NCBI GenBank assembly: GCA_004297555.1
Contig: SCSV01000286.1
Location: forward strand, 1-64,000
Direction: 5' to 3'
Length of the DNA stretch: 64,000 bases
Source of the DNA: Salinibacterium sp.
GTDB lineage: Bacteria > Actinomycetota > Actinomycetes > Actinomycetales > Microbacteriaceae
Part shown: piece after piece, positions 48,383-57,342 of the stretch
Position numbering within the stretch: position 1 is the first letter of the stretch
How the letters are laid out: every line of letters begins with the position of its first letter
Position numbers and translations under genes: made by a program
Notes under the pieces: model-generated
Database searches by the model: none
Told to the model about the DNA's origin: nothing
What the model saw: the letters and a program-made list of their open reading frames with translations, nothing else

Positions 48383-48744
48383 ACGAGAGTAGCGGAACGG
48401 TTGACGCATTCATGAGACTGATAGGCGCTCAGCTCGCCGAGCGCGCGTGGAAGGACATCTACGAGTTCGGCTCACCCGAGGCGAAGCAGAAGCTCGCCGA
48501 TGCAGTGCTGGATGCCCTACCGGAAATGATGCGCTACACCAATGCGAGTGTAGCGACGCGCATCTACCAGATGCCAGAGGTGAAGTCGGCGATGGAGGCG
48601 TACGCGAAGCGCGTCTGCGGCTACATCGACGGGTTCGACCCGGCCTCGCTGGCGGATGAGACAAAGGAGCGAATCCTCGCCGAGGTGAAGCGCGAGGTCG
48701 AGACGAAGCTCCGCGACAACATGATGCTCTACGTGAAGAAGTGA
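48379..48744 (+). CDS. helical hypothetical protein
   Basis: 121 residues from ATG 48379 (ATGA). Helical; GTVDAFMRLIGAQLAERAWK, then a charged C-terminal coiled coil (TKERILAEVKREVETKLRDN). Unrecognised. Confidence 0.58.
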   Translation: MNESSGTVDAFMRLIGAQLAERAWKDIYEFGSPEAKQKLADAVLDALPEMMRYTNASVATRIYQMPEVKSAMEAYAKRVCGYIDGFDPASLADETKERILAEVKREVETKLRDNMMLYVKK

Positions 48745-49142
48745 TGCTGGGCGACGAGCACATCATCGCACCGGCCGTGCACCGCGAGCGTCGACCCGCG
48801 TACGACATGAGCGAGTTCACTGCTTGCCGTGCGATGGACGATGCGAATGACGCAGCGCGCGCTCGGCTCGAGTCCATCGCGTTGGATTCGAGCGCACCCA
48901 TCAAGCTCCCGCGCTGGGCGTGGGACTACTGGCGCCGCATCTTGGGTGGCTACGACACCACACTGCCGACCGGCACTCGCATCGGGAAACGCTGGTGCCG
49001 CGAAGAGTGCACGCGTACTCCCGGTGGCACGTTCTCGCCGACCGGCCGCTACTTCATCGGCGAGTACGGCGTGAGCAGCAAGGGCGACGGCTTCGTGAGC
49101 ATCACGTGGTACCCGGTGGAAGTGGACGAAAAGGACAAGTGA
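48741..49142 (+). CDS. hypothetical protein
   Basis: 133 residues from GTG 48741 or ATG 48744, overlapping the upstream stop. LPRWAWDYWRRILGGYDTTL and a beta-rich C-terminus. No family recognised. Confidence 0.57.
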   Translation: MMLGDEHIIAPAVHRERRPAYDMSEFTACRAMDDANDAARARLESIALDSSAPIKLPRWAWDYWRRILGGYDTTLPTGTRIGKRWCREECTRTPGGTFSPTGRYFIGEYGVSSKGDGFVSITWYPVEVDEKDK

Positions 49143-49143
49143 C

Positions 49144-49530
49144 ATGCCCAACGAACTGAAGCTCGGCGGCACGTACTGCCACTACAAGACGAAGGGTCTG
49201 TATCAGGCGCTGGCCGTGGTGCAGAACAGGCCGCTCAGACCCGGTGAGCAGGTCGTCGAGGTAGCGACGGTGAAGGACACCAGCGACGGGCGCAACGACA
49301 AGCTCATGAAGCTGTGCCACTCGTTCACCACGGGTCACCTGTTCGTCTTGAACACCGGAGACAGCCCGACCACCCACGATGGTTCACTCAACGACCTGAT
49401 GGCTCTCTACTACTCGTTCTCCGCCAACAACCTCTTCGTGCGAGTGCTGACCGAGTTTGTGGGAGAGGTGGCTGTTGACGGAATGACGAATCCTCGATTC
49501 GCTCCGCGCTTCGAGCTGCTGTCGCGCTAG
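49144..49530 (+). CDS. hypothetical protein
   Basis: 128 residues, beta-rich (LKLGGTYCHYKTKGLYQALA ... TTGHLFVLNTGD). It shares its stop-codon bases with the convergent epimerase gene. Unrecognised. Confidence 0.58.
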   Translation: MPNELKLGGTYCHYKTKGLYQALAVVQNRPLRPGEQVVEVATVKDTSDGRNDKLMKLCHSFTTGHLFVLNTGDSPTTHDGSLNDLMALYYSFSANNLFVRVLTEFVGEVAVDGMTNPRFAPRFELLSR

Positions 49531-50690
49531 TCGATTCCCACGTAGGTCTGCATCGCCCAGCCGAAGAATGAGCGCAAGCCCTCGTCCAGACCCATGCACG
49601 GCGACCAGCCCAGCTCGCGCAGCTTCGTGACGTCGGGGCACCGGCGCTTCGGTTCGGTCTGGTAGTGGTCGGGCGGGTCGATGAACGAGTACTCGACCTC
49701 GTGCCCCGCGGCCGCCACGCACTTCGCGATGAGCTGAGGTACGGAGATTTCGTCCACGTCGAGCCCGACGTTGTAGATGCCGGTGCCCTCGGGCGCGTTC
49801 TGCACGCCCATCCGCCCGCCGTCGATGGCCACTTTCAAAAATCCCAGTAGCGTGTTCGCCACTGGCGTGTACGTGCGCTTCGGCAGCCACGGCAGCTCGT
49901 CGAGTGACTTGCCCTGCTCAGTCCACGTGCGCAGTCCTGGGGCGAACACCTTCATCTTCTTCTTGCCCTTCATCGCGCTCGCGATGCGCGGCAGGATGCG
50001 CCGGTCGACCTCGGCCATGCCGGGTCCGAACGAGTTGAAGATGCGCACCACGCTCACGTGCGTGTCGTGCTTCTGTCCCTCGACGTAGCAGAGCGTCTCC
50101 GCCATCAGCTTCGAGACGTCGTAGCAGCTGCGCTCGGAGCAACTCGGAATCGCTCCGACGTACGTCTCCGGTGTCGGCACGACGTCAGCCGTCTGGTACA
50201 CCTCGGAGCTGCTCGTGAACATGAACCGGGCGCCGTGCTCGCGTGCATACCGAAGCAGCGTGCGCGTTCCGTCCACACTCACCGCGATGGTCTCTTCCGG
50301 CAGCTTCTTGTACCAGTACGGGGACGCGATGCCCGCCAGATGCCAGATGTGGGTGAACTTCCGACCACCGAACAGCAACCCTCCCGCGTGCGTGAGGTCG
50401 CACTTGTACGTGGTGAGGTGCGGCTCGTTGCGCCACTCCTCGACTCGCGGTTCCTCGTTGCCGACCGCGTAGCTGTCTGCCGCGACGATGGAGATGGGAG
50501 CCCGAAGACCGGCGTCCTCGCGGTTCAGCTGCAGTAGGGTCTCAACTACGTAACGGCCGAAGAAGCCACGAGCGCCTGTGACGAGCACACGCGCCCCGTC
50601 GAGCTTTGCGCCAGCCATTCCCAACGCCTTCAGTGCAGCTTCGACGAGCGGCTTTCGTGCTTCGCGGTCGAACGACGTTCCGGCTTCCAT
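49527..50690 (-). CDS. NAD-dependent epimerase/dehydratase (nucleotide-sugar decarboxylase/epimerase-like)
   Basis: 387 residues. Extended SDR: VLVTGARGFFGRYVVETLLQ, HLAGIASPYWYKKLPEE, FTSSSEVYQ and YDVSK with intact Tyr and Lys, then RIFNSFGPGM. Resembles UDP-glucuronate decarboxylase/epimerase enzymes. Unlike the 1-952 epimerase, it keeps the catalytic Tyr. Part of the minus-strand sugar cassette. Confidence 0.87.
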   Translation of the reverse strand: MEAGTSFDREARKPLVEAALKALGMAGAKLDGARVLVTGARGFFGRYVVETLLQLNREDAGLRAPISIVAADSYAVGNEEPRVEEWRNEPHLTTYKCDLTHAGGLLFGGRKFTHIWHLAGIASPYWYKKLPEETIAVSVDGTRTLLRYAREHGARFMFTSSSEVYQTADVVPTPETYVGAIPSCSERSCYDVSKLMAETLCYVEGQKHDTHVSVVRIFNSFGPGMAEVDRRILPRIASAMKGKKKMKVFAPGLRTWTEQGKSLDELPWLPKRTYTPVANTLLGFLKVAIDGGRMGVQNAPEGTGIYNVGLDVDEISVPQLIAKCVAAAGHEVEYSFIDPPDHYQTEPKRRCPDVTKLRELGWSPCMGLDEGLRSFFGWAMQTYVGID

Positions 50691-50739
50691 GAGGTGCAGC
50701 TCACGTTTCGTCCGTCCCTGGGGGTGTGGTTACAACGTA

Positions 50740-51993
50740 CTACTTCTCTGCCTGCTCGAACGGCACGACGATTTGGTTGTGCTCGAAGCCCATTTCGCGA
50801 AGGCGCATGACGATGCCCTCAGCGAAGTTCCATGCTCCGACGAGCACGGTGTCGACCGTGCCGCCTCCCTTCGCGTGACGTTTGAGGTGGTCGACCCCCA
50901 CCACCGGAAGTCCCGTACCCGGAGTGAACAGACCCTGCTTGAGCGGTGAGTCGTCCACCACGTAGGCGAAGTCGACGCCTTTGTTGAGCCCCAACCCGTA
51001 CAGGAGCGTGGTGAGCTTCGCAGGTGCGCCGTAGATGACCACGCGCTTGCCCTCGAGCAACGAGCGCAGACGCTCGCGCTCCGCGTCCATTTTCTCTTTG
51101 AGCACGCCCCAGCTCATTGCCCAGTCGCGACGGGATTCGGTCTCGATGAAGTGGTAGACGCGAAAGTCTGGGTGAAGGTGAGGCCGCGTGGGAACTTCTC
51201 CAGACCGTTCGACCCACACGCGTAACGAGCCACCATGCGTCGGTACCAACTCAATGTCGACCACCGCCCATGGGGTGTGCTCGTGCAGGTGATTCACCAG
51301 CTCCGTGGCGCGCCAGTACGAAACGTGTTCATGGTAGGTCATGTCGAACATCCCGCCGTCGAGCAGCGAGCCCAGGTACTGCACTTCGAACGCGCCAGCC
51401 TTCGCTCCGGTCAGCGCCAGCGCGTTCAACGTGCCCACGAAATCGTTGATGTGGGCGAGGACGTTGTTCGCGGTCCAGAAGTCCATGTTGAAGAGTCGAC
51501 GCTCGTTGACGAGCTTCTCCGAGAAGAACCCGTGGCTGACGTTGAGCCCTTCCTTCAAGCATTGCTTGACGAGATTCTCGGCGGGCTCGACTCCGAAGAC
51601 CTCCGCGCTCCTCGAGCACTTCGCCGCGTTGTACATCGCATGCAGCATCGTGCCGTCGTTCGAGCCGACTTCGAGGAAGCTGTTCGTATCCGGAAACCGC
51701 CGCACGATTTCCTCGGCGTACTCCTTGAAGTGTTGGCGGAACGATTGAGCCGTGCCGCTCGCGTACGCGTAGTTCTGAAACATCAGCTTGGGGTCAACAA
51801 CAGTACCCAATTGATGGTGACCGCACCGCTCGCAGCAGTTGACGTCGAGCGGGAACTTCTCCAGCGCCACCGACTCCTCTCGCGTCTTCATGAACGAGTT
51901 CGCGAGAGGAGTCGGCGGTAGATGGAGTACGGCCGCCAGCTTGTCGTTGTTGCAGAGACGACACGTTGTGCGCTGGCGGTACTTCACGGTCAA
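50740..51993 (-). CDS. sugar C-methyltransferase (Methyltransf_13/14-like)
   Basis: 417 residues, TTG start overlapping the cupin stop. N-terminal zinc site CRLCNNDKLA ... CCERCGHHQLG, SAM-binding FLEVGSNDGTMLHAMYNAA, a central YHEHVSYW and a C-terminal domain VVIYGAPAKLTTLLYGLG. This three-part layout is that of the C-3'-methyltransferases (TcaB9/NovU type) that make branched deoxysugars. Confidence 0.88.
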   Translation of the reverse strand: MTVKYRQRTTCRLCNNDKLAAVLHLPPTPLANSFMKTREESVALEKFPLDVNCCERCGHHQLGTVVDPKLMFQNYAYASGTAQSFRQHFKEYAEEIVRRFPDTNSFLEVGSNDGTMLHAMYNAAKCSRSAEVFGVEPAENLVKQCLKEGLNVSHGFFSEKLVNERRLFNMDFWTANNVLAHINDFVGTLNALALTGAKAGAFEVQYLGSLLDGGMFDMTYHEHVSYWRATELVNHLHEHTPWAVVDIELVPTHGGSLRVWVERSGEVPTRPHLHPDFRVYHFIETESRRDWAMSWGVLKEKMDAERERLRSLLEGKRVVIYGAPAKLTTLLYGLGLNKGVDFAYVVDDSPLKQGLFTPGTGLPVVGVDHLKRHAKGGGTVDTVLVGAWNFAEGIVMRLREMGFEHNQIVVPFEQAEK

Positions 51994-52667
51994 GCCTCCT
52001 GCGGAGCGCCGGCAGTCGGGGTCTCAGCCGGAGGCGGAGGAGGCGGAGCCTCGGTGTTCACCGGCACGGGCACCTCGACCTTCGGCAGCATCAGCGGCAC
52101 GCTCAGCCGCACGAGGTCCTGCTCGTACTCGGTCGGCGTACGCGAGAGCCGGCCGAGCGTCAGGAAGATGGTGTCCTCCGGGAAGTACATCGCGTGCTCC
52201 ATCTTCGGACCGGTGTACATCCCGTAGCCCTCCTGCACGATGAACTTTTCCGGCGTCTCGATGCTCCCGACCGGCCGCTCGTAGTACTCGATGCGGCCCT
52301 TCACCACGAAGCAGAGGTGAGCGTCCTCCTTGTGGTAGTGGTTCGCGCGCACCGTGTTCGCCTTCGAGGTGATGACGGCCACCGCGCCGACGGGCTCGTG
52401 GAGGACGTTCTGGATGAGACCGCGCTCGTCGACGTGCTTCAGGAAGCTGTCGAGCATGGGTGTGCCGGACGATTCGCGGTAGGCCTCGAGCCTCGCGAAT
52501 GTCTTCGCCACGCGGTCGAGCACGATGGCGGAAGGAATCTCACGCTCACGCGCCTCTTTCGTGTACTTCATCCCCATTGCGGGGTCGACCTTCTTCCCGC
52601 TGGCGAATCTCACCGGCTTCGCAGCCTTCTTCGCCCTCAACGTCTTCGCCTTCTTCTTCTTCGCCAT
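51990..52667 (-). CDS. cupin protein, sugar isomerase/epimerase-like
   Basis: 225 residues. Basic N-terminus (KKKKAKTLRAKKAAKPVRFA), then a cupin fold: RANHYHKEDAHLCFVVKGRI with His residues of the metal/substrate site, and YTGPKMEHAMYF. The Pro-rich tail (TEAPPPPPPAETPTAG) is disordered. Placed with the methyltransferase and epimerase, a dTDP-sugar 3-epimerase or ketoisomerase role fits. Confidence 0.72.
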   Translation of the reverse strand: MAKKKKAKTLRAKKAAKPVRFASGKKVDPAMGMKYTKEAREREIPSAIVLDRVAKTFARLEAYRESSGTPMLDSFLKHVDERGLIQNVLHEPVGAVAVITSKANTVRANHYHKEDAHLCFVVKGRIEYYERPVGSIETPEKFIVQEGYGMYTGPKMEHAMYFPEDTIFLTLGRLSRTPTEYEQDLVRLSVPLMLPKVEVPVPVNTEAPPPPPPAETPTAGAPQEA

Positions 52668-52787
52668 GTGCAGGCCCTCCAGGGTGTGCGCGATAAGCGC
52701 GTGGAGACGCAGTTGTTAAATGTCGGTGCGGAAATGTCAATCCACACGGCTCTAGACGCTGTCACTTTCCGTGTTACCGTCCCGCGC
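52668..52787. promoter_or_regulatory. divergent promoters with TTGACA and TGTCAC dyad
   Basis: For the minus operon: TTGACA (52740-52735) followed by a 16-nt spacer and TAACAA, a candidate sigma-70-type promoter. For the plus operon: dyad TGTCAC TTTCCGT GTTACC at 52760-52778; TACCGT, inside it, is 7 nt before ATG 52788, with TAGACG 16 nt further upstream. No ribosome site precedes that ATG. Confidence 0.58.
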
Positions 52788-53495
52788 ATGAGTCTCCTGC
52801 ACAGCCTCAAGGTACGCATGAAGTACAGCAACCGTGTGAGAAAGGCCGCGGAGGAGATGCTCACCTATGTACGGCGGGGGGTCTCCTTCGAGATTCCGAA
52901 CGGCAACATCAGCGACGCCACCACGCGAGCTGTGCTTTGCCTGCGCGAGACATACCCCGAGCAGGTCGAGGTCATGTATCAGGCTCGCGGCATCATCATC
53001 GGACCGCTGAAGAAGGCCATGCAGAAGGTGGGTGAGGAAGGCTGGAAGAATCTCGAGAAGGGTCAGTACCTCCCATCGGCTCAGCTCGCACCCAACCACG
53101 AACGCTTCATCGACGACCAACACGCGTGGGCCGCGATGCAGGGTCTGAACAGGGACCAGGAGGCAGCCGAAGGCCAGCGTCGGCAGGCCGAGCGCGACCG
53201 GCTGGTGATGAGCGGAGAGGGTGTCCTCGCGGCGGAGCGCAACGCGGTGCCGAAGCGCGCGCTCACGCCGGAGGAACTTCTCGACCGGGCTGCTGAGGCC
53301 GCGCTCCAGAAGAAGGCCATCGAGGACGAAGCCGCACGAAGAGCAAAGGTCGCCGCCAGCGGCGGTCCACTGCCGCGTGGTGGGGCTCAGCCGCGAGCTG
53401 CATTCATCGACGAGGCGACCTCGACCAGCCCGGCGACACCGCTGGAGCAGAAGGGTGCACCGTTGCCGAGCAACCCCAACATCACCGTGGAGTAA
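52788..53495 (+). CDS. hypothetical, possibly structural protein
   Basis: 235 residues from ATG 52788, apparently leaderless. N-terminal helix (MSLLHSLKVRMKYSNRVRKA), then RETYPEQVEVMYQARGIIIG and a disordered Ala/Arg/Pro-rich C-terminus. First gene of the long plus-strand operon. Not recognised. Confidence 0.62.
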   Translation: MSLLHSLKVRMKYSNRVRKAAEEMLTYVRRGVSFEIPNGNISDATTRAVLCLRETYPEQVEVMYQARGIIIGPLKKAMQKVGEEGWKNLEKGQYLPSAQLAPNHERFIDDQHAWAAMQGLNRDQEAAEGQRRQAERDRLVMSGEGVLAAERNAVPKRALTPEELLDRAAEAALQKKAIEDEAARRAKVAASGGPLPRGGAQPRAAFIDEATSTSPATPLEQKGAPLPSNPNITVE

Positions 53496-53498
53496 CGC

Positions 53499-56087
53499 AT
53501 GTCGAACGGGAACGAGGCCATCTGGGCTCCGGTGATGGAGCGGATGAAGCGGAGGCTTCAAGCCGGCGGCAAGGTCATCGCTCTTGGCGCATTCATGAGC
53601 GCAAAGAGAGAAGCGCTTCCCATCTTCTCGGAGCTGAACTTCCTTCCAGAGAAGGGCACCTTCTCCCAAGCTGAGGTTGAATCGGCGCACGCGCTCTGTA
53701 CGAAGGAACGTTGTGGCTCCGCAATTCGCGCGGGGCTCGCGAAGAAGTTCATCACCGCACTCCTGAGCGAGGTTCCACTTGCGCCGGTCACCGATGAAGA
53801 GGTCGCCGAGGGCATCAAGAAAGGCGAAGCCGACCACGAGTCGAAAGTCGCCGCTCGACGTGCTGCGCGCGCAGATGAGAAGCACGCTGACCCTTCTCGC
53901 AGCGCTGTTGCTGGCGGGAATCCTCCAGGGCCCGACGACGTGGACGAAGAGGGTGAAGAGGAAGATGGGGAAGAGGTCGGCGAAGAAGAAGACGAAGACG
54001 ATGGCGAGCAGCTCGACGGCGATGAGGACACGGACCCCGGTATCCCTTCGCACGCGCACGCGCGCCGGTCTCCTCCGCGACTGAGTGCTTTCGAGAAGGT
54101 GAATCGTGGAGCCGAGCGTGCAGCCGCGCGCACACAGCGCCACCACAGTGAGGATGCGATGAGCAACGAGAACGACGACCAGTACGAAGGCCAGCACGAC
54201 GAGGACGAGGTTGACGAGCAGGAGGAACAGCCGCCTTCGAAGCGCCCGCGCGCCCGCCAGCCTCCTCCGCAGGTCATCGTCGTGCCGCAGGCTCCTCGTC
54301 AGAAGGCGCCTCGTAACTTGAACGCCGCGCCCCGCAACCGCTTCATCAAGAACAGCGACATGGTGCGCATCAGTAAGCGCATCGCTGGCGGCAAGCGCAG
54401 CCACATCGGCGACTACACCTCCGAGGACATCGGTCCCGGCATCTCGCTGCAGCAGTTCATCAAGGAGTACATCGACGAAGAGAACCGCGAGCCGGGCCGC
54501 ACCGTCTACGAGGTGGTGCCACTCAACGGCAACGGCGACGAAATCGGGAGGCCGCAGCAGTACATCATCGAGAATCAGAGCTTTGCCGAGACGAACCCGA
54601 ACGACCCGGTGGGGCAGGCGCGTAGCGTGCTCGACCTCTTCGCCGACCTGAAAGAGCAGGAGAACGAGAAGCAGTCGCAGAACTCCGAGATGCTCAAGGA
54701 GGCCCAGAAGAAAGCCATCGCGGGCGGCGACATGCAGGGCCTCTTCATGTTCATGATGATGAACCAGATGATGGACAGGCCCCGCGGAGGAATCGACGAG
54801 GCCGCCATCATCGCGAAGGTGCTCGACCGCCTCGGGCCGCAGCAGCAGCCGATGATGATGCCACCGCCTTTGCCGCCGGTGCAGATGGTTCCTCCGGCGC
54901 CAGCTCCTCTGGCTGGGGCAATGGAGCAGCTGGTGCAGGCGAGCATCGCTTCGATGCTGAAGCCCGACGCCCCGCCGCCGAGCCCCATTCAGCAGCTGAA
55001 AGACATGATGGAGCTGCAGACGCTCATGCAGAAGATGAGCGGGAGCGGTACCGACATGGCCACGGTGGTGAAGTTGCTGCTCGAGAAGCAGACGCCCGTG
55101 AAGCCGCCCGAAGTGGCTGGTGTCGACAACATGATGCTCACCTTCGAGAAGCTCACCACGATGGTGAAGGCACTGGCGCCGCAAATCAACCAGGGCGGAT
55201 GGGCGGGCCCCATCCAGGGAATCTTCTCGCAGCCCGAGGTGCAGAAGGCCATCGCCAACATTCTCGGAGGCGTGACTGGACAGCCGGGTGCGGTCGCTCC
55301 GCAACTTCCGCCCGGCGCTCCAGGCGCGCAAACGGTGAATGGTCAGGCCGCGAACGCGAATGGGCAGGTGCAGCCACAGCCTCAGCAACCCCAGCCCCAG
55401 CCCACGCCGCAGATGCGTGACGCTGCTAACGCGTTCCGCATCGCTCAGACGAAAGAGGTTCGCGTCGAGCGTCTGATGCAGCTCATCCAGGTGATGTACC
55501 TCGCTGGGTACCAGCCCGTCATCGAGCCGGTTCTCACCGCGGCGCGTGACGGCAACATCGTTCCGGCGCAGCGCTTCCTCGCCACGCTCATCGCCGACAT
55601 CGACCCGTCGAAAGTCACCGTCGACCTCATCAACGCGGTGCTGCGCGTGAGCGCGGGGCTCGCGGGTGAAGAGGGCAAGAAGATGATGGCCGCACTCGAT
55701 GCGTCGGAGAAGGGCGAGACTCTGAAAGTGGAGGAGAAGAAGCCTGGAACTGTTGAGACGCCGAACGCGCAAGTCGTTCCCATCGCCGCGGCTCCTGCGC
55801 ACGCGAACCATGCTGCGTACATGGCCCAGGTCGCGGAGCTGGAGCGGCAGAAGGAAGGAAAGAAGGATGGGGGTATGGCGACTCAACCGAGCGTCCCGCC
55901 GGCCGCGAACCCGCACGCGCCTGAAGTCGAAGTGAAGGAGAAGAAGGTGGTGGAGGCGAAGGTGGAGGTGGCGACCGAAGCGCAGACACCGAAGGTGGAA
56001 GCGCAGACGCCGTCGCAGACACCGCCGGCCGAGGTCATCAACTTCAACGAGAAGCCCGAGAAGCCAGCGGAGCAGACCGCGCGCTGA
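53499..56087 (+). CDS. 862-aa largely disordered protein
   Basis: The N-terminal 110 residues are folded-looking, then a Glu/Asp-rich tract (about 140-190), a Pro-rich segment, a conserved-looking middle (KRIAGGKRSHIGDYTSEDIG), Met/Pro/Gln-rich low complexity and a helical part near 640-740. An internal ATG at 54159 (residue 221) has GAGG 6 nt before it, so a shorter product is possible. No family; a virion or scaffold-like role is a guess from position. Confidence 0.68.
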   Translation: MSNGNEAIWAPVMERMKRRLQAGGKVIALGAFMSAKREALPIFSELNFLPEKGTFSQAEVESAHALCTKERCGSAIRAGLAKKFITALLSEVPLAPVTDEEVAEGIKKGEADHESKVAARRAARADEKHADPSRSAVAGGNPPGPDDVDEEGEEEDGEEVGEEEDEDDGEQLDGDEDTDPGIPSHAHARRSPPRLSAFEKVNRGAERAAARTQRHHSEDAMSNENDDQYEGQHDEDEVDEQEEQPPSKRPRARQPPPQVIVVPQAPRQKAPRNLNAAPRNRFIKNSDMVRISKRIAGGKRSHIGDYTSEDIGPGISLQQFIKEYIDEENREPGRTVYEVVPLNGNGDEIGRPQQYIIENQSFAETNPNDPVGQARSVLDLFADLKEQENEKQSQNSEMLKEAQKKAIAGGDMQGLFMFMMMNQMMDRPRGGIDEAAIIAKVLDRLGPQQQPMMMPPPLPPVQMVPPAPAPLAGAMEQLVQASIASMLKPDAPPPSPIQQLKDMMELQTLMQKMSGSGTDMATVVKLLLEKQTPVKPPEVAGVDNMMLTFEKLTTMVKALAPQINQGGWAGPIQGIFSQPEVQKAIANILGGVTGQPGAVAPQLPPGAPGAQTVNGQAANANGQVQPQPQQPQPQPTPQMRDAANAFRIAQTKEVRVERLMQLIQVMYLAGYQPVIEPVLTAARDGNIVPAQRFLATLIADIDPSKVTVDLINAVLRVSAGLAGEEGKKMMAALDASEKGETLKVEEKKPGTVETPNAQVVPIAAAPAHANHAAYMAQVAELERQKEGKKDGGMATQPSVPPAANPHAPEVEVKEKKVVEAKVEVATEAQTPKVEAQTPSQTPPAEVINFNEKPEKPAEQTAR

Positions 56088-56181
56088 CCGTTGCCGTCGA
56101 AGCTATAAAACCTCTTCTTTGCCGCGCCCCAAAGCACACGGGCTCTACACTCGGGAGCGAACACACTCTTCTGAGGTGCCC
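56088..56181 (+). promoter_or_regulatory. short intergenic gap with TATAAA
   Basis: 94 bp before the basic 138-aa gene. TATAAA at 56105-56110 and TACACT near 56147 are the only -10-like hexamers; neither has a convincing -35. Could hold a secondary promoter. Confidence 0.3.
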
Positions 56182-56598
56182 ATGGCTCGTGGCAAGCGGT
56201 CGCGTCGTCGCAATTCGGGTGGTGGTGCCCGAGCTTTCTGCCCGGTCATTCGTGTGAAGTGTCCGAAGCGGAAGTACTCGCAAGCCACCGGTCCGTCGTT
56301 CGTGGAGCGCGCTGGCAAGTACGCTGCGTACTCGGCGCAGGTGAAGGCGGCGAAGTCCAAGCTGAAGAAGGCGATGGGCTTCGGAAGCGTCCACCCACAG
56401 GCGGAGGCCACGTCTCTGCCGGCGGCTGCAGTGCAGACCGTGGCCAAGGCGAAGGCGAACCTCGTCGGCAGGTGTACGGTGTCGATGGGCGGCCGCAGCT
56501 ACAAGGTGAGCGGTGCCGCTGTCGGCAACAAGATTGCCGAGCTGATTCGCGCGCAGCGCAGCGGTGGATGCTGCAGCCCGAAGGTCCAGAGGGGCTGA
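56182..56598 (+). CDS. small basic protein
   Basis: 138 residues from ATG 56182 with GAGGTG upstream (track start 56119 is less likely). N-terminus is arginine-rich (ARGKRSRRRNSGGGARAF), followed by a helical Lys/Ala middle and a compact Cys-containing C-terminus (VGRCTVSMGGRSYKVSGAAV). Possible DNA-binding or virion protein. Confidence 0.62.
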   Translation: MARGKRSRRRNSGGGARAFCPVIRVKCPKRKYSQATGPSFVERAGKYAAYSAQVKAAKSKLKKAMGFGSVHPQAEATSLPAAAVQTVAKAKANLVGRCTVSMGGRSYKVSGAAVGNKIAELIRAQRSGGCCSPKVQRG

Positions 56599-56602
56599 GC
56601 CG

Positions 56603-56971
56603 ATGAGCAAGGGACTCGCATCGCTCAAGCGCTGGAAGAAGTGCCAGCGGAGAGTCGCGACGAAGGCGCTCAAGGCGGTCAACTACCACGTGTCTCGCCC
56701 CAACGCGTCGGCGATGAAGGCAGCCGCGAACGCACTCGCTTCTGCAGCGTGCAGCAAGGGCACCAAGGGCACCAAGGGCAAGAAGAGGAGCAGCAAGCGC
56801 ACGCAGTGGCCTTGGCGCAAGGGTGACTCGTCGAGCGCTTCGCGCTACGAGCGCAAGCAGCGCAATTCGAAGCGCGCGAAGGCGTACGACAAGCGCTTCG
56901 AGCCGCCGGACTTCGCTCGCCAGTTTGCACCTTCTCCGCCTTCCGCCTACGACGACAACTGGGGGTACTGA
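56603..56971 (+). CDS. small basic protein
   Basis: 122 residues, very basic (SLKRWKKCQRRVATKALKAV; a GTKGTKGKKRSSK run). Follows a similar basic gene and is coupled to the next by TGATG. Histone-like or virion DNA-associated character; unrecognised. Confidence 0.6.
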   Translation: MSKGLASLKRWKKCQRRVATKALKAVNYHVSRPNASAMKAAANALASAACSKGTKGTKGKKRSSKRTQWPWRKGDSSSASRYERKQRNSKRAKAYDKRFEPPDFARQFAPSPPSAYDDNWGY

Positions 56972-57342
56972 TGTTCGGGCGGGTGCTGAACTACAGCACG
57001 CCCGGCTACTCGCCCGGCAAGCTCGTCGACGAGTTCGGCCAGGGCTCGAGCAACGACAGCTACGGGCGCACGGTGGTGGTGACTGCGACCGAGCAGGTCG
57101 ACCTGTACGCGTTGGACCCGACCATTCCCTATGGCGCCGTGCGAGCGAATCGGGTGCCGTGGTTTCGCAACCTCGACATGCTCGGGGGCATTACGGCAAT
57201 TGGTCTCGCGATACTCGGTCACAGGAGCAGCGCGCTCATCGTCGGTGGGCTCGTGGTCGCCGACGTGGTGGGTCGCCGTGTCTCGCCCAACTTCGATGCG
57301 GCAATGTCGATGATTCCTTTCAACCGAGCTGCGGAGGCGTAG
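56971..57342 (+). CDS. small membrane protein
   Basis: 123 residues with one or two hydrophobic segments (MLGGITAIGLAILGHRSSAL, IVGGLVVADVVG). N-terminal part soluble. Unrecognised. Confidence 0.58.
   Translation: MFGRVLNYSTPGYSPGKLVDEFGQGSSNDSYGRTVVVTATEQVDLYALDPTIPYGAVRANRVPWFRNLDMLGGITAIGLAILGHRSSALIVGGLVVADVVGRRVSPNFDAAMSMIPFNRAAEA

Noticed and set aside
52752-55916. 1054-aa minus-strand ORF
   Set aside because: Antisense to the 235-aa and 862-aa genes; His/Arg/Leu-rich composition typical of GC-rich shadows and no ribosome site.
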